The notes: a model not told the origin generated them from the sequence alone. 64,000 nt of DNA from DAOUKH01 sp034421515 (GCA_034421515.1 DAOUKH010000061.1:7641-71640); one strand, 5' to 3'; shown: positions 6,704 through 15,862, counted from the first letter of the stretch. Program-made: numbers and translations.

Positions 6704-9220
6704 CTAGAGCATCCCCACCGGGTCGACGTCGATCCGCCAGCCCTCGGCCAGCGGGAGGTCGTCGAGCGCCGGGCCGGGCTCGTCCATGCGTAGGAGAAGC
6801 TGCCAACGCCACCGGCCCCGGATGCGCTCGTAGGGCGCGGGTGCGGGCCCAGTGAGCAGCGCTCCGGGGTAGCCGATCTCGTCGAGCCGGAGCTGCAGGC
6901 TCTCCGCGGCACGCCGAGCCTCGTTCATCGCCGCCTCGGCGTTCTCGTGCTGGTAGACCAGCCGTGTGAGCCGCGCGAACGGCGGCAGTGTCAGCTCGGC
7001 CCGCCGCGCGATTTCTTCGTCGTAGAAGGTGCGGTAGTCCTGGAGCGCCGCCGCCGCGACCGCGTAGTTGTCCGGCGAGTAGGTCTGCACCACGACGCGC
7101 CCGCCGGCGGGGCCCCGCCCGGCGCGGCCCGCCACCTGCGCCACGATCTGGAAGACCCGCTCCCCGGCACGGAAGTCGGGAATGTGGAGGCCGATGTCGG
7201 CGTTGACCACTCCAACCAGCGTCACCGAGGGAACGTGCAGACCCTTGGCGAGCATCTGCGTCCCGATGAGGATGTCGGCGGCGCCGGTGCGGAACGTATC
7301 GATGATCTCCTGGTGTGCCGCGCCGCTCGACGCCACGTCGCGGTCCCAGCGCATGGTGCGGGCGCCGGGGAAGCGCCGGTGCGTCTCCGCTTCCAGCCGC
7401 TCGGTCCCCAGTCCCATCATGCGAATGCGCTCGCTGCCGCATTCGGGGCAGACGGAGAGCGGGCCGCTCCGCGCGCCGCACTGGTGGCACTGCAAGTAGC
7501 CGCGCTCGGCGTGGTAGATCAGGGCTGCGTCGCATTTCTTGCACCGGGCGGCGTAGCCGCAGTCGCGGCATTGAACGAACGTCGACGCCCCCCGCCGGTT
7601 GAGGAAGAGGATCGCCTGCTCGCCCCGTTCGAGAACTTCCTCGATGCCCGAGGCCAGCGGGCGCGAGAAGACGCTCCGCACCCCCGCCCGGAGCTCCTCC
7701 CGCATGTCGACGACACGCACCCGCGGCATCGGCGCGGCGTCGGTGACTGCCTCGCCGTCGCCGTTGGCGACGATCCGGTTGGGCAGCTCCAACAGCTTGT
7801 AGGCGCCCGAAGCCGCCCGGTGAAAACTCTCCACAGAGGGCGTGGCGCTCCCCAGGATGACGGCGGCGCCGGTAATTTCCGCCAGCCGCAGCGCGGCGGC
7901 CCGGGCGTGGTACAACGGCGCCTGCTCGTGCTGCTTGTACGTCCACTCGTGCTCCTCGTCGAGCACGATCAGGCCGAGGTCGGGCTGGGGCGCGAAGACG
8001 GCGCTGCGCGCGCCGATCACCACGTCGAATTCGCCGTCGCGGATGCGCCGCCACTCGTCCAACTGCTCCCCGGGGCTCAGGTGGCTATGCAGCACCGCGA
8101 CGCGTCCGGGGAAGCGTCCCGCGAAGCGCTCGATCGTCTGGGGCGTCAGCGAGATTTCCGGGACGAGGACGATGCCCCTGCGCCCTTGGCGCGCCACCCG
8201 GTCGAGCGCCCTGAGGTAGAGCTCCGTCTTGCCGCTACCGGTCACTCCGAACAGCAGCGACACGCGAGGGGTGCCGCCCGGCGCGGCATCGTCGAGCGTG
8301 CGACTGATCTCCCGCCACGCCCGTTCTTGGTCGGGCGTCAACATCAGCGGCGCCGTTCGCTCGAAGTCGCGCCCGGCCAGCGGGTCGCGCATGACCCGCA
8401 CCTCGTCGATGGCGACGAGGCCGTTCTTCACCAGCGTGTTGAGGGAGCTCTTGGAGAGACCGCGTTCCTTGTTGATTTCCGCCGCCGCGAGCCCGCCGCC
8501 CGCGGCCGCCAGCGCGTCGAGCACCGCCGCTTGCTTGGGCGCGCGATGCCGCAGATCCTCGACCGCCGCCGCACCGGCGTCGAGCAGCCGGACGCGGCGC
8601 TGCGTCTTGGGCCGGACTCCGGCCCTCCGCCACGCCCACGACTTGCCAACCACGTCCTTCCGAGTCAGCTTCCGAAGCGCCGCCGCGGCCGGCCTCTTCC
8701 CCACGGCCCGCTCGATCTCGGCGATGGGGACGGGGTCGCGGCTCCGCAGCAGATCGACGACCGCCACCTGTGTGGCGTCCAGGCCGCGAGCGGCGGGAGT
8801 TGGGCCGCCGGGCAGCATGGCCAGCTGGCGGGGTTCTCCGTTCGCCTCGTCGGGCTCCTCCGATTCCACGGGCTCATCCTTCAGAAAGTAGGTGGCGGTG
8901 ACGTGGTCGCGGTAGCCCGGCGGCGTCATGAGCGAGGCCGCGGCGAAGAGTGTGGAACGGTAGGTGTCGCTCAGCCACCGCGCCAGTTCGATCTGCGATG
9001 GTGAAAGGAGTGGGCCGGGGCCGACGGCCTCTGAGATGGGGCGGGTCTCCGCGAAGGCAGGGACGTCGGGCGTGTCGAAAACGAAGCCGGGCAATTGCCG
9101 GGAGCCGAAGGGAACGCGGACCGCGTGGCCGACGCGAACGTCCTCGTCGTCGGAGAAAGAATAGCTGAACGTGCGCCCAGGCTGCGTAGGCGCGTCGACC
9201 GCGACCTCGGCGTAGCCCAT
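6704..9220 (-). CDS. priA: Primosomal protein N' (replication restart helicase PriA)
   Basis: A 3'-5' superfamily-2 DNA helicase of 838 residues that reloads the replisome at collapsed forks. The N-terminal DNA-binding domain begins YAEVAVDAP; Walker A is GVTGSGKTELYL; the DEEH box is VLDEEHEWTYKQ; the eight-cysteine zinc region runs from CRDCGYAARCKKC to CPECGSERI; and the helicase C-terminal motif QVAGRAGRG is intact. Length fits the family. It is last in the minus-strand unit moaB - trmD - rplS - priA and ends 9 bases from the convergent amidohydrolase. Confidence 0.96.
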   Translation of the reverse strand: MGYAEVAVDAPTQPGRTFSYSFSDDEDVRVGHAVRVPFGSRQLPGFVFDTPDVPAFAETRPISEAVGPGPLLSPSQIELARWLSDTYRSTLFAAASLMTPPGYRDHVTATYFLKDEPVESEEPDEANGEPRQLAMLPGGPTPAARGLDATQVAVVDLLRSRDPVPIAEIERAVGKRPAAAALRKLTRKDVVGKSWAWRRAGVRPKTQRRVRLLDAGAAAVEDLRHRAPKQAAVLDALAAAGGGLAAAEINKERGLSKSSLNTLVKNGLVAIDEVRVMRDPLAGRDFERTAPLMLTPDQERAWREISRTLDDAAPGGTPRVSLLFGVTGSGKTELYLRALDRVARQGRRGIVLVPEISLTPQTIERFAGRFPGRVAVLHSHLSPGEQLDEWRRIRDGEFDVVIGARSAVFAPQPDLGLIVLDEEHEWTYKQHEQAPLYHARAAALRLAEITGAAVILGSATPSVESFHRAASGAYKLLELPNRIVANGDGEAVTDAAPMPRVRVVDMREELRAGVRSVFSRPLASGIEEVLERGEQAILFLNRRGASTFVQCRDCGYAARCKKCDAALIYHAERGYLQCHQCGARSGPLSVCPECGSERIRMMGLGTERLEAETHRRFPGARTMRWDRDVASSGAAHQEIIDTFRTGAADILIGTQMLAKGLHVPSVTLVGVVNADIGLHIPDFRAGERVFQIVAQVAGRAGRGPAGGRVVVQTYSPDNYAVAAAALQDYRTFYDEEIARRAELTLPPFARLTRLVYQHENAEAAMNEARRAAESLQLRLDEIGYPGALLTGPAPAPYERIRGRWRWQLLLRMDEPGPALDDLPLAEGWRIDVDPVGML

Positions 9221-9271
9221 CAGGCGCTCCTCACCGGCGGCCCCGCCGCCCGAGGGCCGCGCCCCGGAGCT

Positions 9272-9643
9272 CTACTTGGCGGGGCGGCCGCCCTCCCGTG
9301 CGAAGTTCGTCTTCTCTTTGATCCGGGCCTGCTTTGTAGAGCGGCCACGGAGGTAGAAGAGCTTCGCCCGGCGCACCTTGCCCTGCCGCACCACTTCGAC
9401 CGATTGCAGCAGGGGCGAATGATAAAGAAAAGTCCGCTCGACCCCGACGCCGTGGCTGATGCGCCGCACCGTGAACGATGCGCTGGGCCCGTCGCCGCCC
9501 TTCTTGATCACCACGCCCTGGTAGGTCTGCGTGCGCACCCGCTCCCCCTCCTTCACCTGCGCGTTCACCTTGACGGTGTCGCCGGGGTTCAGGTCGGGGA
9601 TGTTCTCGTTGGGACTCAGCTCGATCAGCGCGTGTGCTTTCAT
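9272..9643 (-). CDS. rplS: 50S ribosomal protein L19
   Basis: A 123-residue L19, located at the 30S-50S interface. Diagnostic segments are NPGDTVKVNAQVKEGERVRTQ, YQGVVI, FTVRRISHGVGVERTF and KVRRAKLFYLRGR. The ATG at 9643 gives the normal N-terminus (MKAHALIEL); the upstream in-frame extension to 9925 overlaps trmD and is spurious. It follows trmD as in most bacteria, but the usual upstream rpsP and rimM genes are missing and a moaB/mog gene takes that place. Confidence 0.96.
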   Translation of the reverse strand: MKAHALIELSPNENIPDLNPGDTVKVNAQVKEGERVRTQTYQGVVIKKGGDGPSASFTVRRISHGVGVERTFLYHSPLLQSVEVVRQGKVRRAKLFYLRGRSTKQARIKEKTNFAREGGRPAK

Positions 9644-9746
9644 GACGTCCGCCAGGGTTACGGGAGAGCTTCGGAGCGCATCTCGGCGCTCAGGTCTACG
9701 ACTAGCCAGAATACCACACTCGACCGGCCCCCGCGTCTCTGATGAG

Positions 9747-10490
9747 TTACGCGCCGAGCGATTCCTCTTCGTCGAGCTCCGCCTCCGCCCGCGCAAGCTC
9801 GTCGGGCGTGATCCCCGCCTGCTCCAGCAGGTCGGGCCGCAGTTGGCGGGTCCGGCGCAGCGACTGGTTCCGCCGCCACCGGGCGATCCGCCCGTGGTCG
9901 CCGCTGAGCAGGACCGGTGGGACACGCATTCCGCGAAACTCCTCGGGGCGTGTGTACTGCGGATATTGGAGCAAGCCTTCGGCGAACGAGTCGGTTGCCG
10001 GCGACCCCGGGTCGCCGAGGACGCCAGGGAGCAGGCGCACCACTGCGTCGATGATGGCCCACGCCGCCGGCTCCCCGCCGGTCATCACGAAGTCTCCCAG
10101 GCTGATCTCATCGTCGACATGCTGCCGGACGCGCTCATCCACTCCTTCGTAGTGACCGCACACCAGCGCGACGTGCGCCTCGTCCGCCAGCTCCGCCGCC
10201 AAGGATTGGTCAAACGTCCGGCCCAGCGGGCTCATCAGGACCACCCGCGGCGGGACGTCGCTCTCGCGGACCGCCTCGATCGCCTCGAACAACGGCTCCG
10301 GCTTCATCAGCATGCCGGGCCCGCCGCCGTAGGCGTAGTCGTCGGCGGTGCGGTGACGGTCGTGGGTGTGGTCGCGGATGTCGCGGACGTCGATGGCGGC
10401 GAGTCCGCGCTCGAGCGCCCGCCCCATGATGCTCGACGACAGCGGCGATGCGAACATCTCGGGGAACAGGGTCAGGATCGTGAAGCGCAC
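9747..10490 (-). CDS. trmD: tRNA (guanine-N1)-methyltransferase
   Basis: A SpoU-TrmD trefoil-knot methyltransferase of 247 residues that makes m1G37 in tRNAs with a G36 and prevents frameshifting. The knot is represented by YGGGPGMLMKPEP, LVCGHYEGVDERV and EISLGDFVMTGGE, and the C-terminal substrate domain by PQYTRPEEFRGMRVPPVLLSGDH. The GTG at 10490 is chosen because VRFTILTLFPEMF is the family N-terminus and because it lies just after the moaB stop at 10504; the upstream extension is the frame-shifted His-rich moaB tail. Confidence 0.96.
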   Translation of the reverse strand: MRFTILTLFPEMFASPLSSSIMGRALERGLAAIDVRDIRDHTHDRHRTADDYAYGGGPGMLMKPEPLFEAIEAVRESDVPPRVVLMSPLGRTFDQSLAAELADEAHVALVCGHYEGVDERVRQHVDDEISLGDFVMTGGEPAAWAIIDAVVRLLPGVLGDPGSPATDSFAEGLLQYPQYTRPEEFRGMRVPPVLLSGDHGRIARWRRNQSLRRTRQLRPDLLEQAGITPDELARAEAELDEEESLGA

Positions 10491-10503
10491 CGTCGCCGCC
10501 GAT

Positions 10504-11052
10504 TCACCGGTGGTGATGGTGACCGTGGTGGTGATGCCCGCCGTCGTGGCCGTGTTTCTCATGCGCAGGCGGTGTGTGGTCGGCGCCGCCGCCTTTGAGA
10601 ATAGCGATCGCGTGCGGGATCACCGGCATCACCAGCTCGAGGTTCTCCGCTACGCCCTTGGGGCTACCCGGCAGGTTGACGATGAGGGTGTGTCCGCGGA
10701 CGCCGACCACGGCGCGGCTCAGGATGGCGTGCTGGTTCGCGCGCCACGACTCCAGGCGCATCAGCTCCGCGAGACCCGGCACCTCGCGCTCGATCACGTC
10801 CCGCGTCGCCTCGGGTGTGACGTCGCGCGGTCCCAGGCCCGTGCCACCGGTGGTGAGGATCAGATCGACGCCCTCCGAACTCCACTTCGAGAGCAGGCCG
10901 GCGATCTGGTCGCGCTCGTCCGGCACGACCTCGCGGTGCACCACCGCCACCTCCGCCGCCCGCGCCGCCGTCTCTATGTTGTCTCCGCTCGTGTCCTCAC
11001 GCGTCCCCTTCGACACGGCGTCGCTGATGGTGAGGATCGCTACGGTGAACAT
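10504..11052 (-). CDS. Molybdenum cofactor biosynthesis protein, MogA/MoaB family, with His-rich tail
   Basis: A 182-residue MogA/MoaB-fold protein, involved in adenylylation of molybdopterin before molybdate insertion. The core has ILTISDAVSKGTREDTSG at the N-terminus, the TTGGTGLGPRDVTPEAT substrate loop and VNLPGSPKGVAENLE near the C-terminus. The final 25 residues are unusual: about eleven His residues with Gly and Asp, ending HHHHGHHHHR. Such tails bind divalent metals; here it could store or deliver metal, which is inference. It lies 13 bases upstream of trmD and starts the operon. Confidence 0.9.
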   Translation of the reverse strand: MFTVAILTISDAVSKGTREDTSGDNIETAARAAEVAVVHREVVPDERDQIAGLLSKWSSEGVDLILTTGGTGLGPRDVTPEATRDVIEREVPGLAELMRLESWRANQHAILSRAVVGVRGHTLIVNLPGSPKGVAENLELVMPVIPHAIAILKGGGADHTPPAHEKHGHDGGHHHHGHHHHR

Positions 11053-11127
11053 CCGGCTCTTCCGGCCGCCCGCCCAGAGTAAAGAACGGGGCGGGCGCGG
11101 CGGCGTCATCTTAGCACGCGGTACGGT

Positions 11128-11385
11128 TCACTCTGCCTGTTCGATGCAGTGCCGCAGGACCTTCTTCGCGGCGACAAGCGGCACGATCACCAGGAACCAT
11201 AGCCCGACAGCCTGGCCGGCGCCGACCACGGTCCCGGCGATGAGGAGGTCGGTGCAGTAGCTGCCGCACTGCGCGAACTCGTCGAGCGCCGTCACGACTT
11301 CGAGCAGCGCCCATGCCCACATCGCGCCCGTCCACATCCAGATTGTCCACCTCACCGCATCGAGCCATTGCTCCGGCTTACACAT
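11128..11385 (-). CDS. Small membrane protein, unknown function
   Basis: An 85-residue protein with two hydrophobic stretches, roughly residues 13-32 (rich in Trp) and 47-72, separated by a loop with two Cys. No family recognised. The ATG has a perfect AGGAGG eight bases upstream, which is the main reason to accept it as a real gene over overlapping frames. It lies between the moaB and NDH-2 genes on the same strand but is not closely coupled to either. The four Cys in total and the Trp-rich first helix are the only distinctive features. Confidence 0.6.
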   Translation of the reverse strand: MCKPEQWLDAVRWTIWMWTGAMWAWALLEVVTALDEFAQCGSYCTDLLIAGTVVGAGQAVGLWFLVIVPLVAAKKVLRHCIEQAE

Positions 11386-11445
11386 AGCGCTGTCCTCCTA
11401 TTCGATCTCCATTGCCTAAGTCATCAAGCACAAGTCGCCATTCCA

Positions 11446-13125
11446 TCATTCCGTCGAATCGCCGCCGCCGGCCGGCGGGGCCGTCTTCCGTGCCCCGCTC
11501 TCGCGCTGCTCGTTGGCGCGGCGGCGGCTCGCGGCGGCGCTTTCGACCATCGCCGCGAACTCCGAGGACGAGTTCGCCAGCGCCGTGAAGTCACCCGCGC
11601 TCAGGACGAGCAGGTCGACGGGGCCCCGCGCCAGCGCCGAAGCGCTCCGCTGGCGGCGACTCATCAGCGACATCTCACCGAAATACTGGCCGGGGCCAAG
11701 GACGGCCGTGGCCTCCGGCGAGCCGCCGTGATAGATCTCCACCTCCCCGCTCAACACTACGTAGAAGTTGTCGGCGAACTCGCCCTGGCGGAAGATCGTC
11801 TGGCCGCTCTCGTAGTGCGACCGCGCCACGGGGCCGCCTCCCATCGCCTCGTACTTCGCGATGTCGCGCTTGAAGAAGAGCTCGATGGTCCAATGCAGCA
11901 TGGCGCGCAGCTTCCGGTCAATGCCCGGCAGTTGGACCAGCCAGAACGTCCGGAAGAGGAACCAGGCGAGAAAGCCCTGAAGCTTGAAGCCGAAGATTTC
12001 GGCCGCGCCTCGGTACCCTCCCAGGGTGACCATCACGCCGGTGGAGCGGTGCAGGAACGGCCTCGGCGGCCGCTCCTCGATGGCGGCCAGGATGTTGCGC
12101 GCCGCGTGCTGCGCCTGGCGCAGCGCCGACTGGGCGGTGGGAGGGTACTGGCCGCCGTCCCGCAGGTTTGGGATGGCGCCGGCGTCGCCCACGACCCAGA
12201 CGTTCTCATAGGCGGGAGCCCGAAGGAACTCGTCGGCCTGCAGCCGCCCGCTGCTGTCCAGGCCCTTGTCGAAGCACTGCAGGACCGGATTCGGCCCCGC
12301 GCCCAAGGCTGAGACCAACGTCCTCGTCGGAATCTGCTCGCCGCCGGCGAGGACCGCGCTCTCCGCCGTCGCGCTCGCGATCGGCGTGCCGGTCCACACC
12401 TCGATGCCGCTGCGCTCCAGAATGCGTTGGCTGAAGGCGGCCAGTTCCTCGCTCAATTCGGGGAGAATGCGGCCGCTCCGCTGGAGGAGCACGACGCGCA
12501 CCTCGCGTTCGTCGAGCGTGGGGTAGCTGCGGACCGCCTCGCGCATGTAGTCGTTGATCTCCGACGCCACCTCGACCCCGGTATAGCCGGCCCCCGCCAC
12601 CACGAAGGTCAGCAGCTTGCGGCGCTCGGCCGCCGACGATGTCACCTCTGCCTGCTCCAAAGCGCCGAGGAGATGGCTCCGCAGGGCGAAGGCGTTGGCG
12701 ATCGTCTTGACCGGGAAGGCATGCTCCGCCATGCCCGGCAGCGAGACGAGGTCCGTCGAGTTTCCCACGGCCACGAGCAGGTGGTCGTAGGCGATGCGGC
12801 GCTCCACGGTCGCTCCGTGGTGCCGGATGTGGACCACACCCTCCGCGGGGTCTACGGAATCGATCTCGGCATGGTGGAAGTCGATGCCGGGGAGCAGGCG
12901 GCGCAGCGACTTGACGATGTGCGGCGCCTCGATATTCCCCGACACCGCCTCGGGCAGCATGGGCTGCACCAGGAAGAAATTGTCGCGGGAGACCAGGGTG
13001 ACGTCGATCTTGTCCCGGCGGGCCGCCTTCCAGAGTTCCAGCGCGGCGTAGAGCCCGCCGTAGCCGCCGCCCAGGATCACGACGCGCGGCCGCCTTGTCG
13101 GCGCGGAAGCGAGGGGCGTCGTCAT
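11446..13125 (-). CDS. Type II NADH dehydrogenase fused to a cyclic-nucleotide-binding domain
   Basis: A 559-residue two-part protein. Residues 1-410 are an NDH-2 type NADH:quinone oxidoreductase: FAD site VVILGGGYGGLYAALE, NADH site VVAGAGYTGVEVASE, the VWVVGDAGAIP flavin motif, and an aromatic amphipathic membrane-anchor segment near residues 370-400. Residues 425-530 form a cNMP/Crp-type beta-roll: SGQTIFRQGEFADNFYVVL, then GPGQYFGEMSLM, ending in a basic tail. NDH-2 enzymes feed electrons from NADH to quinone without proton pumping; the added domain suggests allosteric control by a nucleotide or another small ligand. The phosphate-binding Arg expected after FGEMSLM is in an RRQRSAS stretch, so ligand binding is plausible. 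Confidence 0.88.
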   Translation of the reverse strand: MTTPLASAPTRRPRVVILGGGYGGLYAALELWKAARRDKIDVTLVSRDNFFLVQPMLPEAVSGNIEAPHIVKSLRRLLPGIDFHHAEIDSVDPAEGVVHIRHHGATVERRIAYDHLLVAVGNSTDLVSLPGMAEHAFPVKTIANAFALRSHLLGALEQAEVTSSAAERRKLLTFVVAGAGYTGVEVASEINDYMREAVRSYPTLDEREVRVVLLQRSGRILPELSEELAAFSQRILERSGIEVWTGTPIASATAESAVLAGGEQIPTRTLVSALGAGPNPVLQCFDKGLDSSGRLQADEFLRAPAYENVWVVGDAGAIPNLRDGGQYPPTAQSALRQAQHAARNILAAIEERPPRPFLHRSTGVMVTLGGYRGAAEIFGFKLQGFLAWFLFRTFWLVQLPGIDRKLRAMLHWTIELFFKRDIAKYEAMGGGPVARSHYESGQTIFRQGEFADNFYVVLSGEVEIYHGGSPEATAVLGPGQYFGEMSLMSRRQRSASALARGPVDLLVLSAGDFTALANSSSEFAAMVESAAASRRRANEQRESGARKTAPPAGGGDSTE

Positions 13126-13331
13126 GGCCCTACTCTCTGCGTGTTGCCGCGGAGCAGGAGTGCATGCCGGGGATGGTCGTCGCGGAGGAACCGGCAGCGC
13201 GGATGCGCGCCGCGACCAATGGCGGCAGGGCCTCCGAGTAGCCCTTCGCTCATGCCGTCCTCCGCGCCGGGCCTCGGCGGAACCTTACCACACAGCCGCT
13301 CCGCCGTGGCTCGCGTTGTTGAGACTCGCCT

Positions 13332-13646
13332 TTAGGAGAGGAAGACGCGCACGTCCGCGTGCGTGAAGTGAAGCTCGAGGACTCCGGAACGCTCGTGCTC
13401 CACCGATTCCCGGTAGGCGTCGAGCGTGATGGCGCAGGGTGCGCCGTCGGGGCCGGACTCCTTCACGTGAGGGCAGTCCAGCTGCATTTGCGCCAGGGGG
13501 CAGAGATGGTCGGCGGTCGGCGCGTCCCAGTAGCCCACTACTTGCATGGGGTGAAAGAGCTCCTCCGCCGCGTTCCGCAGGTCGGCGACGATTTCGGAAG
13601 CGCGGTAGCTCACCGACTGCGGGATCGAAATCTCGATGAGTTCCAC
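13332..13646 (-). CDS. Hypothetical protein, 104 aa
   Basis: No family recognised. A soluble protein with a cluster of three Cys (LCPLAQMQLDCPHVKESGPDGAPC, spaced over about 24 residues) that could bind metal or be redox active, and a C-terminal strand-rich segment LELHFTHADVRVFL. It opens with GTG at 13646 directly after the TAA of the preceding small gene, so the two form one unit. Coding is supported by the exact TAA-GTG junction and by ordinary residue composition in contrast to the Arg-rich antisense frame. Confidence 0.6.
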   Translation of the reverse strand: MELIEISIPQSVSYRASEIVADLRNAAEELFHPMQVVGYWDAPTADHLCPLAQMQLDCPHVKESGPDGAPCAITLDAYRESVEHERSGVLELHFTHADVRVFLS

Positions 13647-13826
13647 TTACGGGTGCTCCTCGTCCACTGAGCGCAGGAACTCGAGGTCTTCCTCCTGGAG
13701 CATCCCGCGCCGCATGCGGTCGTCGATCTCCATGACCGTGCGGACCTGCCGGCTGGGAAGCCGGTGGATGCGTCGCATGACGCCGCTGAGCCGCCGTGTG
13801 AGCTCGGCGCGTTCCGTTTCGTCCAC
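13647..13826 (-). CDS. Small charged helical protein, hypothetical
   Basis: A protein of about 60 residues rich in Arg, Glu and Met, predicted all-helical (DETERAELTRRLSGVMRRIH and similar amphipathic segments). The start is uncertain: I prefer GTG at 13826 with GGGGAG upstream; a TTG at 13910 would give 87 residues but has no ribosome site at proper distance. It is coupled to the next gene by TAA-GTG. No family recognised; the pairing with the Cys-containing 104-residue protein is the only context clue. Confidence 0.45.
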   Translation of the reverse strand: MDETERAELTRRLSGVMRRIHRLPSRQVRTVMEIDDRMRRGMLQEEDLEFLRSVDEEHP

Positions 13827-13918
13827 TTGGCGATGAACTCCCCTGCTCGCGTTTTCGTTGACCGCCCGCTCTCTCGATTGAGTGTAGGGCGCGGGTGAGC
13901 GCCCTCGCAACGAACGCT

Positions 13919-15034
13919 TTAATTCTCCATCCTGTCGACAGAGCTTGAGGCGTTGGCCTCCTGCCCCCGCCGACCCATCACCATGCGCCCGGCGAGCAAG
14001 AGCAGCGTCATGCCGATCAAAGGAAAGACGAAGGCCGCCATCGCGAGGCTGAATGGGCCCACCGCGTCGTGGTCTGAGGCGCGGAGGACCACATAAATCA
14101 TGAAAGCGAGGAAGTAACCGACGAAGAGCGATCCCTCCCAGCGGTCGATCCGGTAGCCGCTGAGGAAGACCGGGAAGCAGGCCACGGCGGCGGCAAGCAT
14201 CACGGGAATGTCGAAGTGGATCGCCGAGGGCTCGACGGCAAGGCCGCCGCCGGCGAGCGCCGATGACCCTGCCACTGCGAGGATGTTGAAGATGTTGCTG
14301 CCCACCACGTTGCCCACCGCGATGTCGCGCTGCCCCTTTATCGCCGCCACGATCGAGGTCACGAGCTCCGGGAGCGACGTGCCGATGGCGACGACGGTAA
14401 GCCCGATCACCATCTCACTGACGCCGATCTCCGCCGCGACGTTCGACGCGCCGTCTACAAGCCGGTTCGCGCCGAACGCGAGGATGACGCCCCCGCCTGC
14501 GGTGATGACGGCGTCCCTCGCCAGCCCGAGCGGAGTCCGCCGTACCTCCGGCGTCTCCGGCGCATCGGCCGATTCGGGCTGAGGGAAGAATCGCCGCCGC
14601 GCGAAGAGAAAGACGACATAGACGAGGAAGGCCGCCACCAGCACCGCGCCCTCGACCCGTCCGATGCGCTCGTTGAGCGCCATGAGCAGCAGCACGATCG
14701 AGACGCCGATCATGATTGGCACGTCCAAACGCACCAAGCGGCTGGCGACGACAAGCGGGGCCACCGCGGCGCTCAGCCCCAAGACGGCGAGCACGTTGAT
14801 GATGTTGCTGCCCACCACGTTGCCGAGGGCGATCCCCGGCGCACCCTCGAACGCCGCGCTGACGCCGACGACGAGTTCCGGCGCTCCCGTCCCGAACGAG
14901 ACGATGGTGAGGCCGATGATGATGGGCGGGACGTTGAAGGCGGCGGCGAGCCGGGACGCCCCCCGGATGAGCATCTCGGCCCCCAGAATGAGGAGCACGA
15001 GGCCGGCGGCGATCCAAACGGCGTCGAGGATCAT
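13919..15034 (-). CDS. Calcium/sodium antiporter, CaCA family (YrbG-like)
   Basis: A 371-residue inner-membrane cation/Ca2+ exchanger with about ten hydrophobic segments. The two inverted alpha repeats that form the ion path are clear: IGLTIVSFGTGAPELVVG with GNVVGSNIINVLAV in the first half, and IGLTVVAIGTSLPELVTS with GNVVGSNIFNILAV in the second. The acidic Glu residues of both repeats are present. A charged cytoplasmic loop near residues 150-170 separates the halves. Length is slightly above the family norm because of an extended C-terminus. Ends just upstream of the small helical gene. Confidence 0.93.
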   Translation of the reverse strand: MILDAVWIAAGLVLLILGAEMLIRGASRLAAAFNVPPIIIGLTIVSFGTGAPELVVGVSAAFEGAPGIALGNVVGSNIINVLAVLGLSAAVAPLVVASRLVRLDVPIMIGVSIVLLLMALNERIGRVEGAVLVAAFLVYVVFLFARRRFFPQPESADAPETPEVRRTPLGLARDAVITAGGGVILAFGANRLVDGASNVAAEIGVSEMVIGLTVVAIGTSLPELVTSIVAAIKGQRDIAVGNVVGSNIFNILAVAGSSALAGGGLAVEPSAIHFDIPVMLAAAVACFPVFLSGYRIDRWEGSLFVGYFLAFMIYVVLRASDHDAVGPFSLAMAAFVFPLIGMTLLLLAGRMVMGRRGQEANASSSVDRMEN

Positions 15035-15079
15035 GACGCCGGCGCCCGGGTGGAGCGGTGGGCGTGAAACATCGGCTCG

Positions 15080-15862
15080 TTATTCGCCCTTGAACGTGGG
15101 GGGCCGCTTCTCAAGGAAGGCGGCGAGGCCTTCCTTGCCGTCCTCGGTAGCCAGCAGCCGGAGCATGCCGCGGAGGTCGTCGAGCACCGCATCCGAGAGC
15201 TGTTGCTTCGCGCCCTCGACGACCCGCGACTTGATCTCGGCCACGGCGAGCGGCGCCTTCTCGGCTATCTTCGCCGCCGTCTCGACCGCTCTACCCATGA
15301 GGTCTTGGGCCGGGACGACTTCATTGACCAGGCCCCACGCCAATGCGTCTTGGGCCCCGAGCATATCGCCGGTGAGCAGCAGGGGCTGGGCGCGCGTCTT
15401 CCCGATGAGCCTCGTCAGGCGCTGCGTGCCGCCCCAGCCGGGCGTGATGCCGAGGTTGATCTCGGGCTGTCCGAATCGGGCGTGTTCCGCCGCGACCCTG
15501 ATGTCGCAGGCCATGGCCAGCTCCGCGCCGCCGCCCAGGCAGAAGCCGTTGATCGCCGCGATCACCGCCTTGGGAAATGAGTCGATGCGGTCGAAGAGAC
15601 GCGCTGCCTGAAAGAGAGGATGGTCGTCGTCTATCTCCTCGACCCGCGAGAGCAGCTTGATGTCGGCCCCCGCGCAGAACATCTTCTCTCCCGCACCGGT
15701 TATCACGACTGCCCCCACTCCGCGGTCCTTCTCCACGGAGTCGAGCGCGGCAGACAAGCCCGCGATGACGTCGAGACCCATCGAGTTGGCGGGCGGATTG
15801 TCGATGGTGAGGACGGTCACGGCCCCGTCTCGCGTCGCGGATACGGCGGTCTGTTCCGGCAT
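15080..15862 (-). CDS. Enoyl-CoA hydratase/isomerase family protein
   Basis: A 260-residue crotonase-fold enzyme. The oxyanion hole segments are AGADIKLL and the glycine-rich INGFCLGGGAELAMACDIRVA; the two catalytic Glu positions of hydratases are matched by GGGAELAM and the FGQPEINLGITPGWGGTQRL block, so hydratase rather than pure isomerase activity is likely. Typical role: hydration of trans-2-enoyl-CoA in beta-oxidation. It is transcribed away from the 5S rRNA gene and stands alone. The chain-length preference cannot be read. Confidence 0.92.
   Translation of the reverse strand: MPEQTAVSATRDGAVTVLTIDNPPANSMGLDVIAGLSAALDSVEKDRGVGAVVITGAGEKMFCAGADIKLLSRVEEIDDDHPLFQAARLFDRIDSFPKAVIAAINGFCLGGGAELAMACDIRVAAEHARFGQPEINLGITPGWGGTQRLTRLIGKTRAQPLLLTGDMLGAQDALAWGLVNEVVPAQDLMGRAVETAAKIAEKAPLAVAEIKSRVVEGAKQQLSDAVLDDLRGMLRLLATEDGKEGLAAFLEKRPPTFKGE

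Noticed and set aside
6947..9004. 685-codon plus-strand frame opposite priA
   Set aside because: Composition is typical of the antisense of a GC-rich gene, and priA is complete on the other strand.
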